From positions 22,429,339-22,493,338 of the forward strand of contig CM055898.1 of NCBI GenBank assembly GCA_029582155.1: 64,000 bases of DNA, given 5' to 3'. A program made the translations under genes and the position numbers. Positions 1-12,700 of this stretch are shown here, one piece after another. Numbering within the stretch: the stretch's first letter is position 1; each line of letters starts with the position of its first letter. Below the pieces are notes generated by a model that worked only from the letters and a program-made list of their open reading frames with translations, was not told where the DNA came from and searched no databases. This stretch comes from Panopea generosa. Lineage: Eukaryota > Mollusca > Bivalvia > Adapedonta > Hiatellidae.

Positions 1-297
1 TAGTTTAATGATGTAAAGATAAAATATTTTAGTGAAAGGGCATATTTAATTTAAGAAAGATGAAAACAACCATGCACAGGATACTAAATACACGGGTGGT
101 ACCAAATCCTGACCAGGTTCTGGCTGACACTGTTCTAGATGAACACCAAATGTGGTCTTATCTCTTATGTGAACGTTACAATTTTAGTGTTCTCTCGATG
201 AAATAAAATTCAATCATTCATGGCAACAGACATATATCCTTTATGTCGATCACGAACATTCAGTTTATTTATTTTTGAAATCTTATTCCTATTACAG

Positions 298-3200
298 GGT
301 ACGGCCAAGACTGTCATGATTCAAGGCTTCTGCGGCAAGTATGACCCAGAACTACACATGTTTAAAAGCTTCAACTTCTCCAGTGCCACCACCCCTGGTA
401 TGTTCCAGAGAACAATTGAGGGCCTAGTTGACAAGCGTATGGGTACAACGTACGGTCCACCAGCTGGTAAGAAGATGACGGTATTCGTGGACGACATCAA
501 CATGCCAATTATCAATAACTGGGGAGATCAGGTAAATTATAAACAAAGGTGTGTTAGAGTATTCTCCCCATACTTCCAAACAACGTGATGTCTTGTATTT
601 TGATCAAACTTTTGTTTTGGCTTGCAGTAAAGTAATTTTTTAATTAAATAATATTACAATCACATTGCTTTGACAGCATGACTGTCATTGTATAATTAAT
701 GTTGACTTTGAGTTTGACCATTTTTGGGGTAATGTTCAACACAGTATGTAAATACTTTCACTTATCAGATTGACATTAAAGCATCAACTCGTTTAATAAA
801 TTCAATAATAAACGATCACTTGTGTAAGTTCCTCCCCATGTGCTGTTTTTGCTACAGATTACCAATGAGATTACAAGACAAATGATTGAGGCAAAGGGTT
901 TCTATAACCTAGAAAAGCCCGGAGAGTTCACCAACATTGTCGACATTCAGATGATGGCTGCCATGATTCACCCTGGTGGTGGTCGTAATGACATTCCACA
1001 GCGTCTCAAACGTCATTTCAACATCTTCAACTGCACACTGCCTTCCAACTCTTCTATTGACAAAGTCTTCAGGACTATAGGAGTGGGATACTTTATTAAG
1101 GTTAGTCTTTGTTGTTTTTTCTATGTGGCAGTTATTTAAGAAAAACAATTATGGAAGTATATTGTGGGAGAACAACAGTAGCTGTGTAAATGGAGAAAAA
1201 AATGCTGCACTAAATGATTAACGGATGCAAATTGGATATCAGATGAATTAGAGTTGTTTGGATAGATTAAAACAAAACTTGGTACTGGGAATAACCACAT
1301 ACTGCATGTTCATGTTTTCTTCCATATCAACATTGTTTTATTTAAAATGAAGTGGAGATATTCTAACGTGTTATGCAAAGTGTAGAAATATACCTGCATC
1401 TGAGACTTTGTACTCGCTTAAAAATGGCTTGTAATTAGGATTTAAAATGAATTACATTTACATCATATCAAAGTAGGAAATATATAAACCAATATGTATG
1501 GTAACGGTTATACTTGTATCTATATATAGCAACGTGGATTCCCAGAGGAGGTGACAGAGATGATTGAAAATCTGGTGCTGGCCACACGTAAGGTATGGCA
1601 AAAGACGAAGATCAAGATGTTGCCCACACCAGCCAAGTTCCACTACGTGTTTAACTTGAGAGATCTCAGCAGGATCTGGCAGGTATGTGTTTAAACAATA
1701 GCATTTACACAGGAATGTGCAATTTTAGTTGGGGGCTCCTGTGATACATGCCTACAGGAAAAAGTGTACCTACCAAACAAAGAAGTGCCATAAGTGGTAT
1801 CCAGTCTAGTGGTCAGTTTTCAATGATCCCCAAATTGGAAAAAAATAGTAACAATAATCTGGAATGTTGATTAGCTAGTGAACCTAGTTTAATCATGTTT
1901 TATTGCATACAACTTTTAATACATTCATTTATTAACATATACACATATTGTACAATTGATAATATGGAAAGTATAAGTATACAAACGGGACGCCGTAGCC
2001 ACAAGTTATACTTATCTTAATTTTGGCCTGACCCAAAAATGGAAATTTTACATCTTATAAAGTAATGCAAAAATAGATCAGAAGGACAGATGTAGTTGAT
2101 GTCGATTTGTTATAAGATATCTTATACTATGATCAGTTATAAATAGTATTGTTAGACGTGCATTTATTGGGGGTAGGGGACTTAATGGAAAAAAAACAAC
2201 AGATAAACAAGAAACAAAAAAAAAAAAAATAGTTAATTGATTGACTATAATAGGATTGTTGTCGCCACAGACATAAACCATACATGTGGTATTTTCAGAA
2301 CCCCAACCTGCGATTTTAGTGATTTTTTCCTGTGAGATTCATAACTAAAACTGGGCTCTTATAAGAAGAAATTAAGTCAAACTTATTGACAATTGAATGA
2401 ATGGCATAGAGTTAAATATAGAAATAACATGTTTTTGTCAGATTATAGAGAATCATTATATTATACTTCTATAACAGGGTATGTTGACATGTACCAGTGA
2501 GATTGTAACAAGTGTTGGAGTTCTGATGTCGCTATGGAAACATGAGTGTTTCCGTGTGATTGTGGACAGATTTACAGAGATGGCAGACAAAGACTGGTAT
2601 GAGAAAGCAATCAAGCAGGTACTAATTTTTTTCTTTTGCTAAATCCAACATGAACCAGAACAAAAATATTCACTTTATTATACTTAAATAGGAATTGCTT
2701 TGTGGCTAAAGACAGTCTCATGTCCACATACTTACATTGCAGAGGTCACGCGTTTAAGTCAAGCTCAATCCAAAACACTTACAATCAGATTACTGTTTAT
2801 GCATCAGTGTCTGATGTATTCCTTCATCAGATTCCTGTTCATGTGTCAGTCTGATACAATTTTTATCCTATTACATGGCCATATCTGTGTAGTGTGGTAC
2901 ATAGATTGTATGTTTGACCAGGATTATACAGTCAGTGCATTTACACAAATTATGGAGCATCAATTGATGTATATGTGACCAAGATTTAGCACATTGATGA
3001 ATTTCAAAAAAAAAATTTTTTTTATGAAATGTAACCATAGAAAATGATCTTCACATGATGTGACATATACACAGCCTTTTTCAAGATTTATAGGTGACCA
3101 AGATTAAGATGTGAATTTATATCATAGGTTGCTGAGGAGGAGTGTGGTGTAGCTGCTGCCAATGAGATGGAGCAAGAACCCTTCTATGTCGACTTTATGA

Positions 3201-6200
3201 GAGATGCCCCCGAACCAACAGGTATTTCCTGAACATGAACTTCTTCCCATTGTGTGTGTACTAATATTTGGCTTTATTTTGCTATGAAAACAATCGCGTG
3301 AAAGGTCTCTTTAAATTACTAAAGTCTTTTGAAAATTTACCTTACCTGAGCCTTCTTAAAGATACAGTTATTAAACATGAGAATGAAGATTTTGATGCTA
3401 ACATTACATCTTGTATTTATTGAGTTTGTTAACTCATCGTCTGCCCACTTTATCAGGAGTCACTCCCACACTATCAAAGTTATTTAACCCGCAACTCCTC
3501 CTATAAAATCTGAGTTGCTCCTCCCACACCATCTGGGTTGCTCCTCCATCACCTTTTTGGTTGCTCCACCCACACCATCTGGGTAGCTCCTCCCACACCT
3601 TCTGGGTTGCTCCTTCTGCACCTTTTGGGTTACTTCTTCCACACCATCTTGGTTGCTCCTCTCACACCACTTGGGTTGCTTCTTCAACACCATCAGGGTT
3701 TCTCCTCCCACACCATCTGGGCTGCTCCTTCCACACCATCAGGGTTTCTCCTCCCACACCATCTGGGCTGCTCCTTCCACACCATCTGGGTTGCTCCTCC
3801 AACACCTTTTACATTGCTCCTTCCACAACATCTGGGTTGGTCCTCCCACATCATCTGGGCTGCTTCTTCCACACCATCTGGGTTGCTCCTTTCACACCAC
3901 TTGGATGACTCCTTCTGCACCATCTGAGATGTTCTGCTTACACCATCTTGGGTACTCCACTGACCTTGCCTGAGTAAAATCTAATACACCATAATATTAT
4001 GAGTTACTTCTCTCCCACCATTAGAGTTGCTCCTACCTCACCATCAGAGTTGCTTCTCCCCACATAATCTGAGTTGCCCCTCCCACACTGTCTGATTTGC
4101 TCCTCCCCACATCATCTGAGTTGCTCCTCCCACATCAGAGTTATCCTCCTGTACAATCTGAGTTGCTCTTCCAACATCATCTGAAGTTAAATTTCCCTTT
4201 CTTCAAATGATTTTGAAGGAATGAATGGAGTTTGTTCTGCCATATAAAAAAGTAAAACTTGACTTGTTTTGAACTTCACCATTTCATAAATATATAAATA
4301 GACAATATAGTACATGTGTATGTCAGGGTGGGTTTATCCTAAACTGTGTGTCTCTCTTTTTATTTGATAATTATTTAAACTGCACAAATATAAATGTTTA
4401 AATTAACTTTCTTCAGCAATTTGTTTTTGAGGTATGAATGTACATAATTATATAATAGAGAACATAATCAGAATTAGGTTACTGATAGAACTAGATTTCT
4501 GTAGAATTTTTATAAGAAGTTACCTTGTAAAGTGAATTGGGGAATGCAATTTTAGTTACTAGTGATGTAGTGCATAGATACTCATGGCTTGTAGCTTGAT
4601 AGAAAATCAGAATAAATTTTAAAATAATTTTAGTTAATGTCAGTGTTGTGTGATCATAGTTTGATATCATGACCTGTACAGAATATATTATTATATATTT
4701 AAACAGTTAAGATATATGCCAATATATTTGGGCTTGATTGTGAAAAGCTCAGCACTCATATGAATTACTCTTGAGTGTATAGAAGTGGATAGAGTGTTGG
4801 CTGCTCAGGTTAGAGGTTGCAGGTTCAATCCCCAGCTCGTCCTGATGCCTCTAAAAATTCAACACTCTGTACTGGTTCTACCCCAAGAAGCAAATGCGAG
4901 AATAATTCATATATGCTTTGAGCTTTCTTTGCAATCAAACAAAAATAAATTAGAATAAACTAATCTCTCTTGAGTTCGTTTTTTTGGTAGAACCAGTCCT
5001 TTATGGTTTTAGAGACCATAGGGTTGACTATAACAGTTGTTATATACTTTTTTTTTTTTTTCAAGTCACAAATTATTTATTGTCTACAAATGGTTCAATT
5101 TGTTTATTATGATTAAGATTGTTTCAATAATTAAAAGATTTTATAATATAAGGAAAGACAGCAGCAGGTAGGCTAGTGTATTGTTTCATGAAGTCAGTCA
5201 TAGTGTTGCACTCCTGAAATTGTGGAATGTCACGACTGTGTGTATAAATACATGTATGTCATAGGATGTCATCCTTGAGTTATATGTCACATGTTAACGT
5301 TTATGATGCTTTAAATGAAATATTGATCATCATTTAAATATAAAATGGTTTATTTAGCATTTTTGGTTATAATATGTTTAAGACTTTTTTTAGTTTTAAT
5401 ACAATGCTCAGAGTTTACAGGGGCATACACAAAAAATAAGAACAAGTTGTGACAAAAAATTTTTGTGTTTTTTTTTTCCACATCAGAAGTACACATATAT
5501 TTTACAATTTATAATTTCTTCTGATTTTAGAGGGGCTGTAAAATGAGGGTTGGGATGGGTGTTTCATTAACGATTTTAATTCTCCTCCAACATTCTGAAG
5601 GATGAAAAACCTATTCCTATTGACTGAATGGTTTTGTTATAAGCAACGATATTGGTTCAAGAAATCTCTGTAGTGCATGCTATTTTATCCTCATTATGCA
5701 CATATAGGCTTATCAATATGCATTGTATCTATAGTTATTGTGTTTATCAATTTATTAAAATAACTTAATTTGCACACAAGTATTTATATTTTCAAGCTTA
5801 ATATGACTGTAAAACTTTATTTTTCTGATGCATACTGATTCATGTTGTTACATGCTGATGTATGCTGTTGGATTTTGATGCATGCTGATGCATGCTGTTG
5901 GATTTTGATGCATGCTGATGAATGTTGATATATGCTGATTGATGTTGATGCATGTTGATGCAGACTAATGCATGCTGATGAATGTTGATATATGTGGATG
6001 CATGATGCATATTGATGCAGACTAATGCATGCTGATGCATGTTGATACATGTGGATGAATGTTGATACATTTTAATGCATGTTGATGCATTTTGATACAT
6101 GCTGATTTATGCTGATGCATGTTGATGCAAACTAATGCATGTTGATGGATGCTGATTGATGCTGATGCAGGTTGATGCAGACTAATGCATGCTGATGCAT

Positions 6201-6780
6201 GTTGCTGCATGTGGCTGCATGCTGATTGATGTAAATACATGTTGATGCATGCTGATGCATATTGTAAAGGAACAAGACATTGGTAAATAATGTACAATAA
6301 ATATTAAGTAGATAAATCAAAGTGACAGACAAAAAACTGCATTGTATAAAGACTTGTTGTATATCGATAATATTTTTTTAATCCTTTGTCTCTTGAATCC
6401 TTTGTCTGCTGGATGGTATTTATTAAAAGACATTGATTTTTTTGTGTGTGTTATTTTTTAACATTGTCTTGTTTTTTATCTTTGTAAATTTAATTGGAAT
6501 AATTGAAAACAAATTAAAAAAGAAATTGAGTGTTCATGTTACTCATAATTTTTTCTAGATTATCAAGCAAAAAATGTTCTTATTTTTCATATTTTAAAAA
6601 AAGCCATTTACTTTTATCTCCATGGCAACAGGTGAAGAGGCTGATGATGCAGAACTTGAGGCACCCAAGGTTTATGAACCAATCACCTCACTTGACGCTT
6701 TGTCTGAAAAATTGAACAGCTACATGGAACAGTACAACGAGACTGTACGTGGTGGGAAGATGGATCTGGTGTTCTTCAAG
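298..6780 (+). CDS. DNAH5: Dynein AAA3 module, exons 1-6 of the window
   Basis: Residues 1-338 of the visible protein. Exon 1 (298-531) begins in the AAA3 P-loop (GTAKT) and carries the Walker B motif VFVDDINMP at residues 63-70. Exon 2 (858-1100) contains the conserved [17 protein letters not shown] stretch and sensor-region residues FNCTLPSN. Exons 3 and 4 (1530-1682, 2478-2618) carry [15 protein letters not shown], typical of the AAA3 small domain. Exons 5 and 6 (3128-3221, 6632-6780; phase-1 junction) form the divergent acidic linker to AAA4, ending [13 protein letters not shown]3 is a regulatory nucleotide site in dyneins. The intron between exons 5 and 6 (3222-6631) is the longest in the visible gene and is full of repeats; the other introns here show nothing recognisable. 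Confidence 0.95.
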
Positions 6781-9700
6781 GTCAGTTTTACTGTTAACGT
6801 GCCATCTATCATTTCCGCAGCCAAGTGGTCTAAAGCCGCAAGCACACTTACCTTTCACCACTTTTAGATTCGTGCACCCCTTGCTCTAAAATGTAAAACA
6901 AGTTTGTTAGTTACTTGTGGAAGGACGGTGATTCTAATCAGATTCATTATGAGGTCTTCCGCCAACAATAAAACTAGATATGCCGTATATAACGTGAAAT
7001 GTGTTTTTAATGGTGATAAAATCCCATTCAAAAATAAAAATCATTGCCTGAAATAGCTCCAGGATTTTTACACCAATTTAACACACTATTGTTATATAAT
7101 GCTGAAAATTAGTACTGAAGTTAATCTGAAAGATGTTAAAGGGACACACACTAATGTTGGAATCAGTTGTACTTATGTTCGCACAACAAATTAATCCATA
7201 CACCCATGAATGTAAAACAACATCAAAGCATACAGAGCTATTTATTTCAAAGAATTACTTTCTGAAATTTGATGAAAATAATATTAACAGATATGAAAGT
7301 TTTGAAAAATATGATTAAAATCATCAAAAATACAAATTGATATTGAATTTTTTATATGTACATAATCATGATAAAAACAGATGAATATAGAATATATTTT
7401 ACTCTTTTTTTGTCATAGGTTATTTAATATTATATGTGATCAAACCGTTTTCTTTTTTTTTTTTTTAAATTTCATAAATATTACGTGATGATTCAGTTGA
7501 ATTCAAGGTGTAGAAAATAAAGAGAAGGAATTGCTTACCATGGTATCAATAAGTAAGTGTATATTTTGCAACACAGTTGTTTTTGTTGTAAATAATTTTT
7601 ATTTTCACATGTGATATTTTTGTTTGTAGGATGCCATGACCAACTTGGTAAAGATATCCCGTGTCATACGTACACCACGTGGTCATTCCCTGTGTGTTGG
7701 TGTAGGTGGCTCAGGTAAACAGAGCTTGACAAGATTAAGTTCCTACATTGCTGGCTACAAAACATTCCAGATAACTCTGTCAAGGTATTTATGAAATCAT
7801 TTCTGTTATTTCTGATAATATTTACCAACAATTCCAGGCAACTCTGTCAAGGATAGCAAGATAACTCTGTCAAGGTACTTAAAACATCATTCCAGATAAC
7901 TCTGTCAAAAACAATCCTGATAAATCTGTCACATTATATAAATAAACAATCCAGATAAATCTGTCATGGTGTTTAAAAGAAAATCAATCCAGATAACTCT
8001 GTCAAGGTATTTTAAAATAAACAATCCAGATAACTGTCACGGTATTTTAAAATAAACAATCCAGATAACTCTGTCGTGGTATTTTAAAATAAACAATCCA
8101 GATAACTCTGTCGTGGTATTTTAAAATAAACAATCCAGATAACTCTGTCAAGGTATTTTAAATTATACAATCCAGGCTCTGTCTTGGTATTTTAATCCAT
8201 ATATCTCTGTCAAGGTATTTTTTAAAAAAATCCAGATAGTTAACTCTGTCAAAGTACTGACAAAAACAATCCAGATAACTCTAGCTCTGTCAAAATGTAA
8301 ACAGTATATTATTAATTAATTTTATGTTTACTATTTCCAAACTCTTATAGCTATTTGGCCTTATCCAATTTATTTTATTTAAAAAAAAAACACCAACTGG
8401 AAAATTGGATGAAAAAAAAGCAATTAATAAAGAGACCTTTTGGAATGTTTATTTTAATATAATCACATACATGTATTACAATTTTTCATGTTTGTCTTGA
8501 ATTGTCTTTCATAGAAAACAACAACAACAAAAAAAAACACACCTAAAAAAACCCACATTAAACAAAAAATTAAAAAATTAATAGCTGCAATTCATGGCTG
8601 ATATATTTTTTAAGTAATTTTTTCATTCTGAAATCAATCAAATTGATAATAAATTGCAGATCTTACAATGTGGCCAACTTACTGGAAGATCTGAAGTTCC
8701 TGTATCGTACTGCGGGCCAGCAGGGTAAGGGAATCACATTCCTGTTCACAGATCAAGAAATCAAGGATGAAGCCTTCCTGGAATACTTGAATAACATCCT
8801 ATCCTCTGGAGAGGTAATCATTCATTTATTTCAGTTTATTTTGTGATATATTTAAGAAGTTATAGAAATTTTTAGTGAATTATTTGTTTTCATAATTTCA
8901 CTATTACTGTTTGCTAATTATTTATTCACTCATTCAATTAATAAATATATGTCTTGCTTAAAATAAAAAATATGAAATAGTCTTATCACATTTTGTATTG
9001 GTAATTATTCAATACATATGTATAATGTTTTATCCATCAAAAGCATATATTGCTCTGATTCAATGATAACAACTGTCCACCAGGTGTCTGGCCTGTTTGC
9101 CCGTGATGAGATGGATGAAATTCTAAATGAACTGATCGGAGAGATGAAGAAAGAGTTCCCACGACGACCACCATCCAATGAGAACTTATATGAGTATTAC
9201 CTGAGCAGATGCCGACAAAACCTTCATCTGTGTCTCTGCTTTTCTCCTGTAAGTATTAGGAGATGTAGGAAGTTTCCACTCTCTGTACATGGGTAACAAA
9301 TGTTTTAAGGATTGTTTAGTTGTCAAGCAAAGTGAAGAGACTACAGCTGTAATAGTACTTAAATGTGTTTTCCTTTGTACACCATTTTCATATTTGTAAT
9401 GTATAATGATAGTTGTTCAATATCAAATATTTGGTTTGTGAATTTTTGTAAGCTAATCCTTAATTGCATATAGCTGTAATATTCATAGTCTATATTATAT
9501 CATAAATACTTAAGGAAAAATGTAGCTAAAGGTAATTGGTGTTCTGGTTAATGATTTAAGAGAATCGGGATCCATTTTCTATGTCAAATTTACCATTTGG
9601 TTTTTGGATTAATTACATCAAAGACAAAGGTGACCAGAATGCAGATTGTCACCATAATGGTACATCTACTACATCCAAACTGACTACTTTAAATAGTTGC

Positions 9701-12700
9701 ATTTATGACTTGATTTTTAAATATTTTAATAATTTTGATAATTTTCAACACATATGCTGTATTTAGGTTGGAGAGAAGTTCAGGAACAGGTCCCTCAAGT
9801 TCCCAGGTCTTATATCTGGCTGCACGATGAACTGGTTCCAGCGTTGGCCAAAGGATGCTCTGATTGCAGTATCAAACTACTTCCTGTCAAGTTACGATAT
9901 TGTTGCTACACCAGCCGTTAAGACGGCAGTTGTCAACACCATGGGTATTTTCCAGGTAATTACAACATTTTGAAAATAACCTAACCGTAATTTTTTTCAT
10001 TTCAAAGATAAATATAATTATTTTATTGTTAATTATGCCCCCACCATTTGAATAATGGCAATGGGGCACTAAGTTTTACACTTTCCATTGTCCATACATG
10101 TATGTTTGGATGGACACTCAGATTGGTATTTAAGTGTTTAGAGTTTTTGTTAAGTAATATTTTTGAATGGTTGAAAAACAATTTTTAAAAAAAATATGGC
10201 TGAAAAAAAAAAAGCATTTAAAATATCTGTTGTCTCACTTAAATTAGACACACAAATAACCAGCTGGGCGTAGAGAAGCCATTTAAATACCCATTTGTTA
10301 GAATGTGCAGCTGTCCCATCTGCCAAAATGGATTCTGATCAGTTACTCCTGATAGTGTTTATACATTTAATTAATATTTGGTGCATATCTGTGTAATCAT
10401 AAAATACAGGCAAAGTTTGATATTGGTCAATGTCAGTCAAATTTAACAGGAGTTATGGCCCCTTTTTAACTTAATTTTGAAAGGGTTTATGTATTTTATT
10501 AAGTATCCCCCATAATGTTTTAGTTCTTTGTCTGTCCATCTGTCTATCTCTCATAAAATCTTGTCCAGAGAACTCCTCTGACATCTGCTATCAGATTTAA
10601 CCAAAACTTGCCAGGAAGGCGAGGTCTAGATATGCAGTTTGGTTTGATGATTTTTGACTGAGTTACAGCCCTTAGTATTTTCAGAATTAAATCATGTCCG
10701 GAGAACTTCTGTGACATTACTTGTCATATTTAGCTGAAACATGCTGGAAAGGATCAGTGTGAATTCTAGTTGTGCATATTCCTTTTGTATTTCAGTTCAA
10801 TGATTTTTGACTAAGATATGGACCTATGCATTTTCAAAATTAAAAATCTTGCCATTGGAAAGTAGTAGCCATTGTCAATTGACTTGCAGAGGTTATTATG
10901 TGTCTAGTACATGAACTGTTTAACTGCCTAGCAGATCCCAGGAATGATGACCAGGTACACTGATCATTGTTAAAAAAATAAACAAAACCTACACAAACAA
11001 GCAAATTACGTAATGAAGTAGTTATTGAAACAGAAAATGTTAAGAGTTTATTTTTCTATTACCTAAAACATTAAAGAGACATTTGACCAGATAGATTCAA
11101 CTGTAAAAAATTACTAATAGTGCTACTTACAACTTGATGACTTTGTGCAGGACATTTTAGATTTTGTGAATGTTCTGTTATACAGGATTTGGTTGCAGAG
11201 CTGTGTATAGAATATTTCCAACGGTTCCGCCGCCAGACGTATGTCACTCCAAAATCATACTTGTCCTTTATTGCTGGTTACAAGGAAATTTACAGTCAGA
11301 AGAAAGGAGAGATTGGAATTCTCGCTGAAAGAATGAACACAGGTTTACATAATTTTATAATTAAAAAAGAAGTGTTTTTTGTCCAAAAATACAGTGTGTT
11401 AGCAGTCACCTCAAATGAGCAGCAACTTGTCTCATTACTATGCTTTCAGATAAGATTAACCTGTATTATAAAGCAAGAAATTGTCTTAAAAGGCCATGTT
11501 TACTCCTTCCATTGACTGACTGCTTAAGACAGATTTGACTGTGTGCTTTATTGCTCTTTGTCAAAGTGTATTAGCCAATTAGTGATGTTCCAATCCTCGA
11601 AAGGTGATTTTTATTGTACATGAAGTATTTTCCAATAAATAAATTTCTCTAGTCTCGTCTGTCTCTACAACTTTGCTGCTCTGTTCTTTCAGTATAAAAT
11701 ATTACCCACAACGTTTCTCGGATATTTCCATTCATAGTATTCAGGAAGTTCATGTGTTACAAGTAGCCTAAATAAAGTGCCTGTATGAAGACTTAACTAT
11801 TGCATTGTTCCTCAGGTCTGAAGAAACTTGTTGAAGCATCAGCATCTGTAAATGAACTCTCTAAAGAATTGGCCGTTAAAGAGAAAGAGCTGGCGGTTGC
11901 TTCCAAGAAGGCTGATATTGTGCTGGCTGATGTGACCACCTCGGCTCAAGCTGCGGAGAAAGTGAAGGCACAAGTACAAGTAGTGAAGGACAAGGCTCAG
12001 GCCATTGTAGATTTCATCTCTGTGAGTATACTTAATGAGTTACTGGTGTTAATGTAACATAAAACAAAAAAAGCAGGTTGGTAGTGGAGTTGATAGAGTG
12101 TTGGCTGCTCATGCCATAGGTTGCAGGTTCAGTCTCATACTCAAGCTGAATAGCCTCTCAAAAATAACATTTAGTCCTGGTTGTACTAAGGAAGTGGATT
12201 CCAATGTGGTTCATAATATGCTTTACAATCAAGCTAAAGTAAATTGGCATCAACTAGAATAAAACTGGAAGCAGGTAGCACTAGCAGCGTCAGTTCTTTA
12301 TATTATATTTATATATGCCTAATTGACAACTTTGAATTTCCATGATATAAAATGGTTTCTTTTTTTCCAAAAAAAAATACTAAAAAAAATTTGTTCTCTC
12401 GGGAGAATAGAACTCTTCTTATATTGTAAACATATTTTGTTAAAAAACATTCTATTTTTGATACTGTATTTACTATTTAGGTATAAATCTAATAAAACAA
12501 TATATTGAACCTCTGATTTATGTCAGGTTGACAAAGCTGCCGCAGAAGAAAAGCTGGAAGCTGCCCGTCCTGCCTTGGAACGTGCTGAGGCTGCTCTACA
12601 GACCATCAAACCTGCACATATTTCCACTGGTACAAAACCTACTGTATTTATGTGATAAAGATTCACGGTTTAACCCTTTATATTGCGTTTTAGGAGTATA

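Noticed and set aside
4776..4860. tRNA gene
   Set aside because: Box-like motifs are present but no cloverleaf can be folded and the body is shared with other SINE copies.
5817..6332. Minus-strand Cys/His/Gln-rich frames, superficially metal-binding
   Set aside because: A 10-bp repeat read in different frames.
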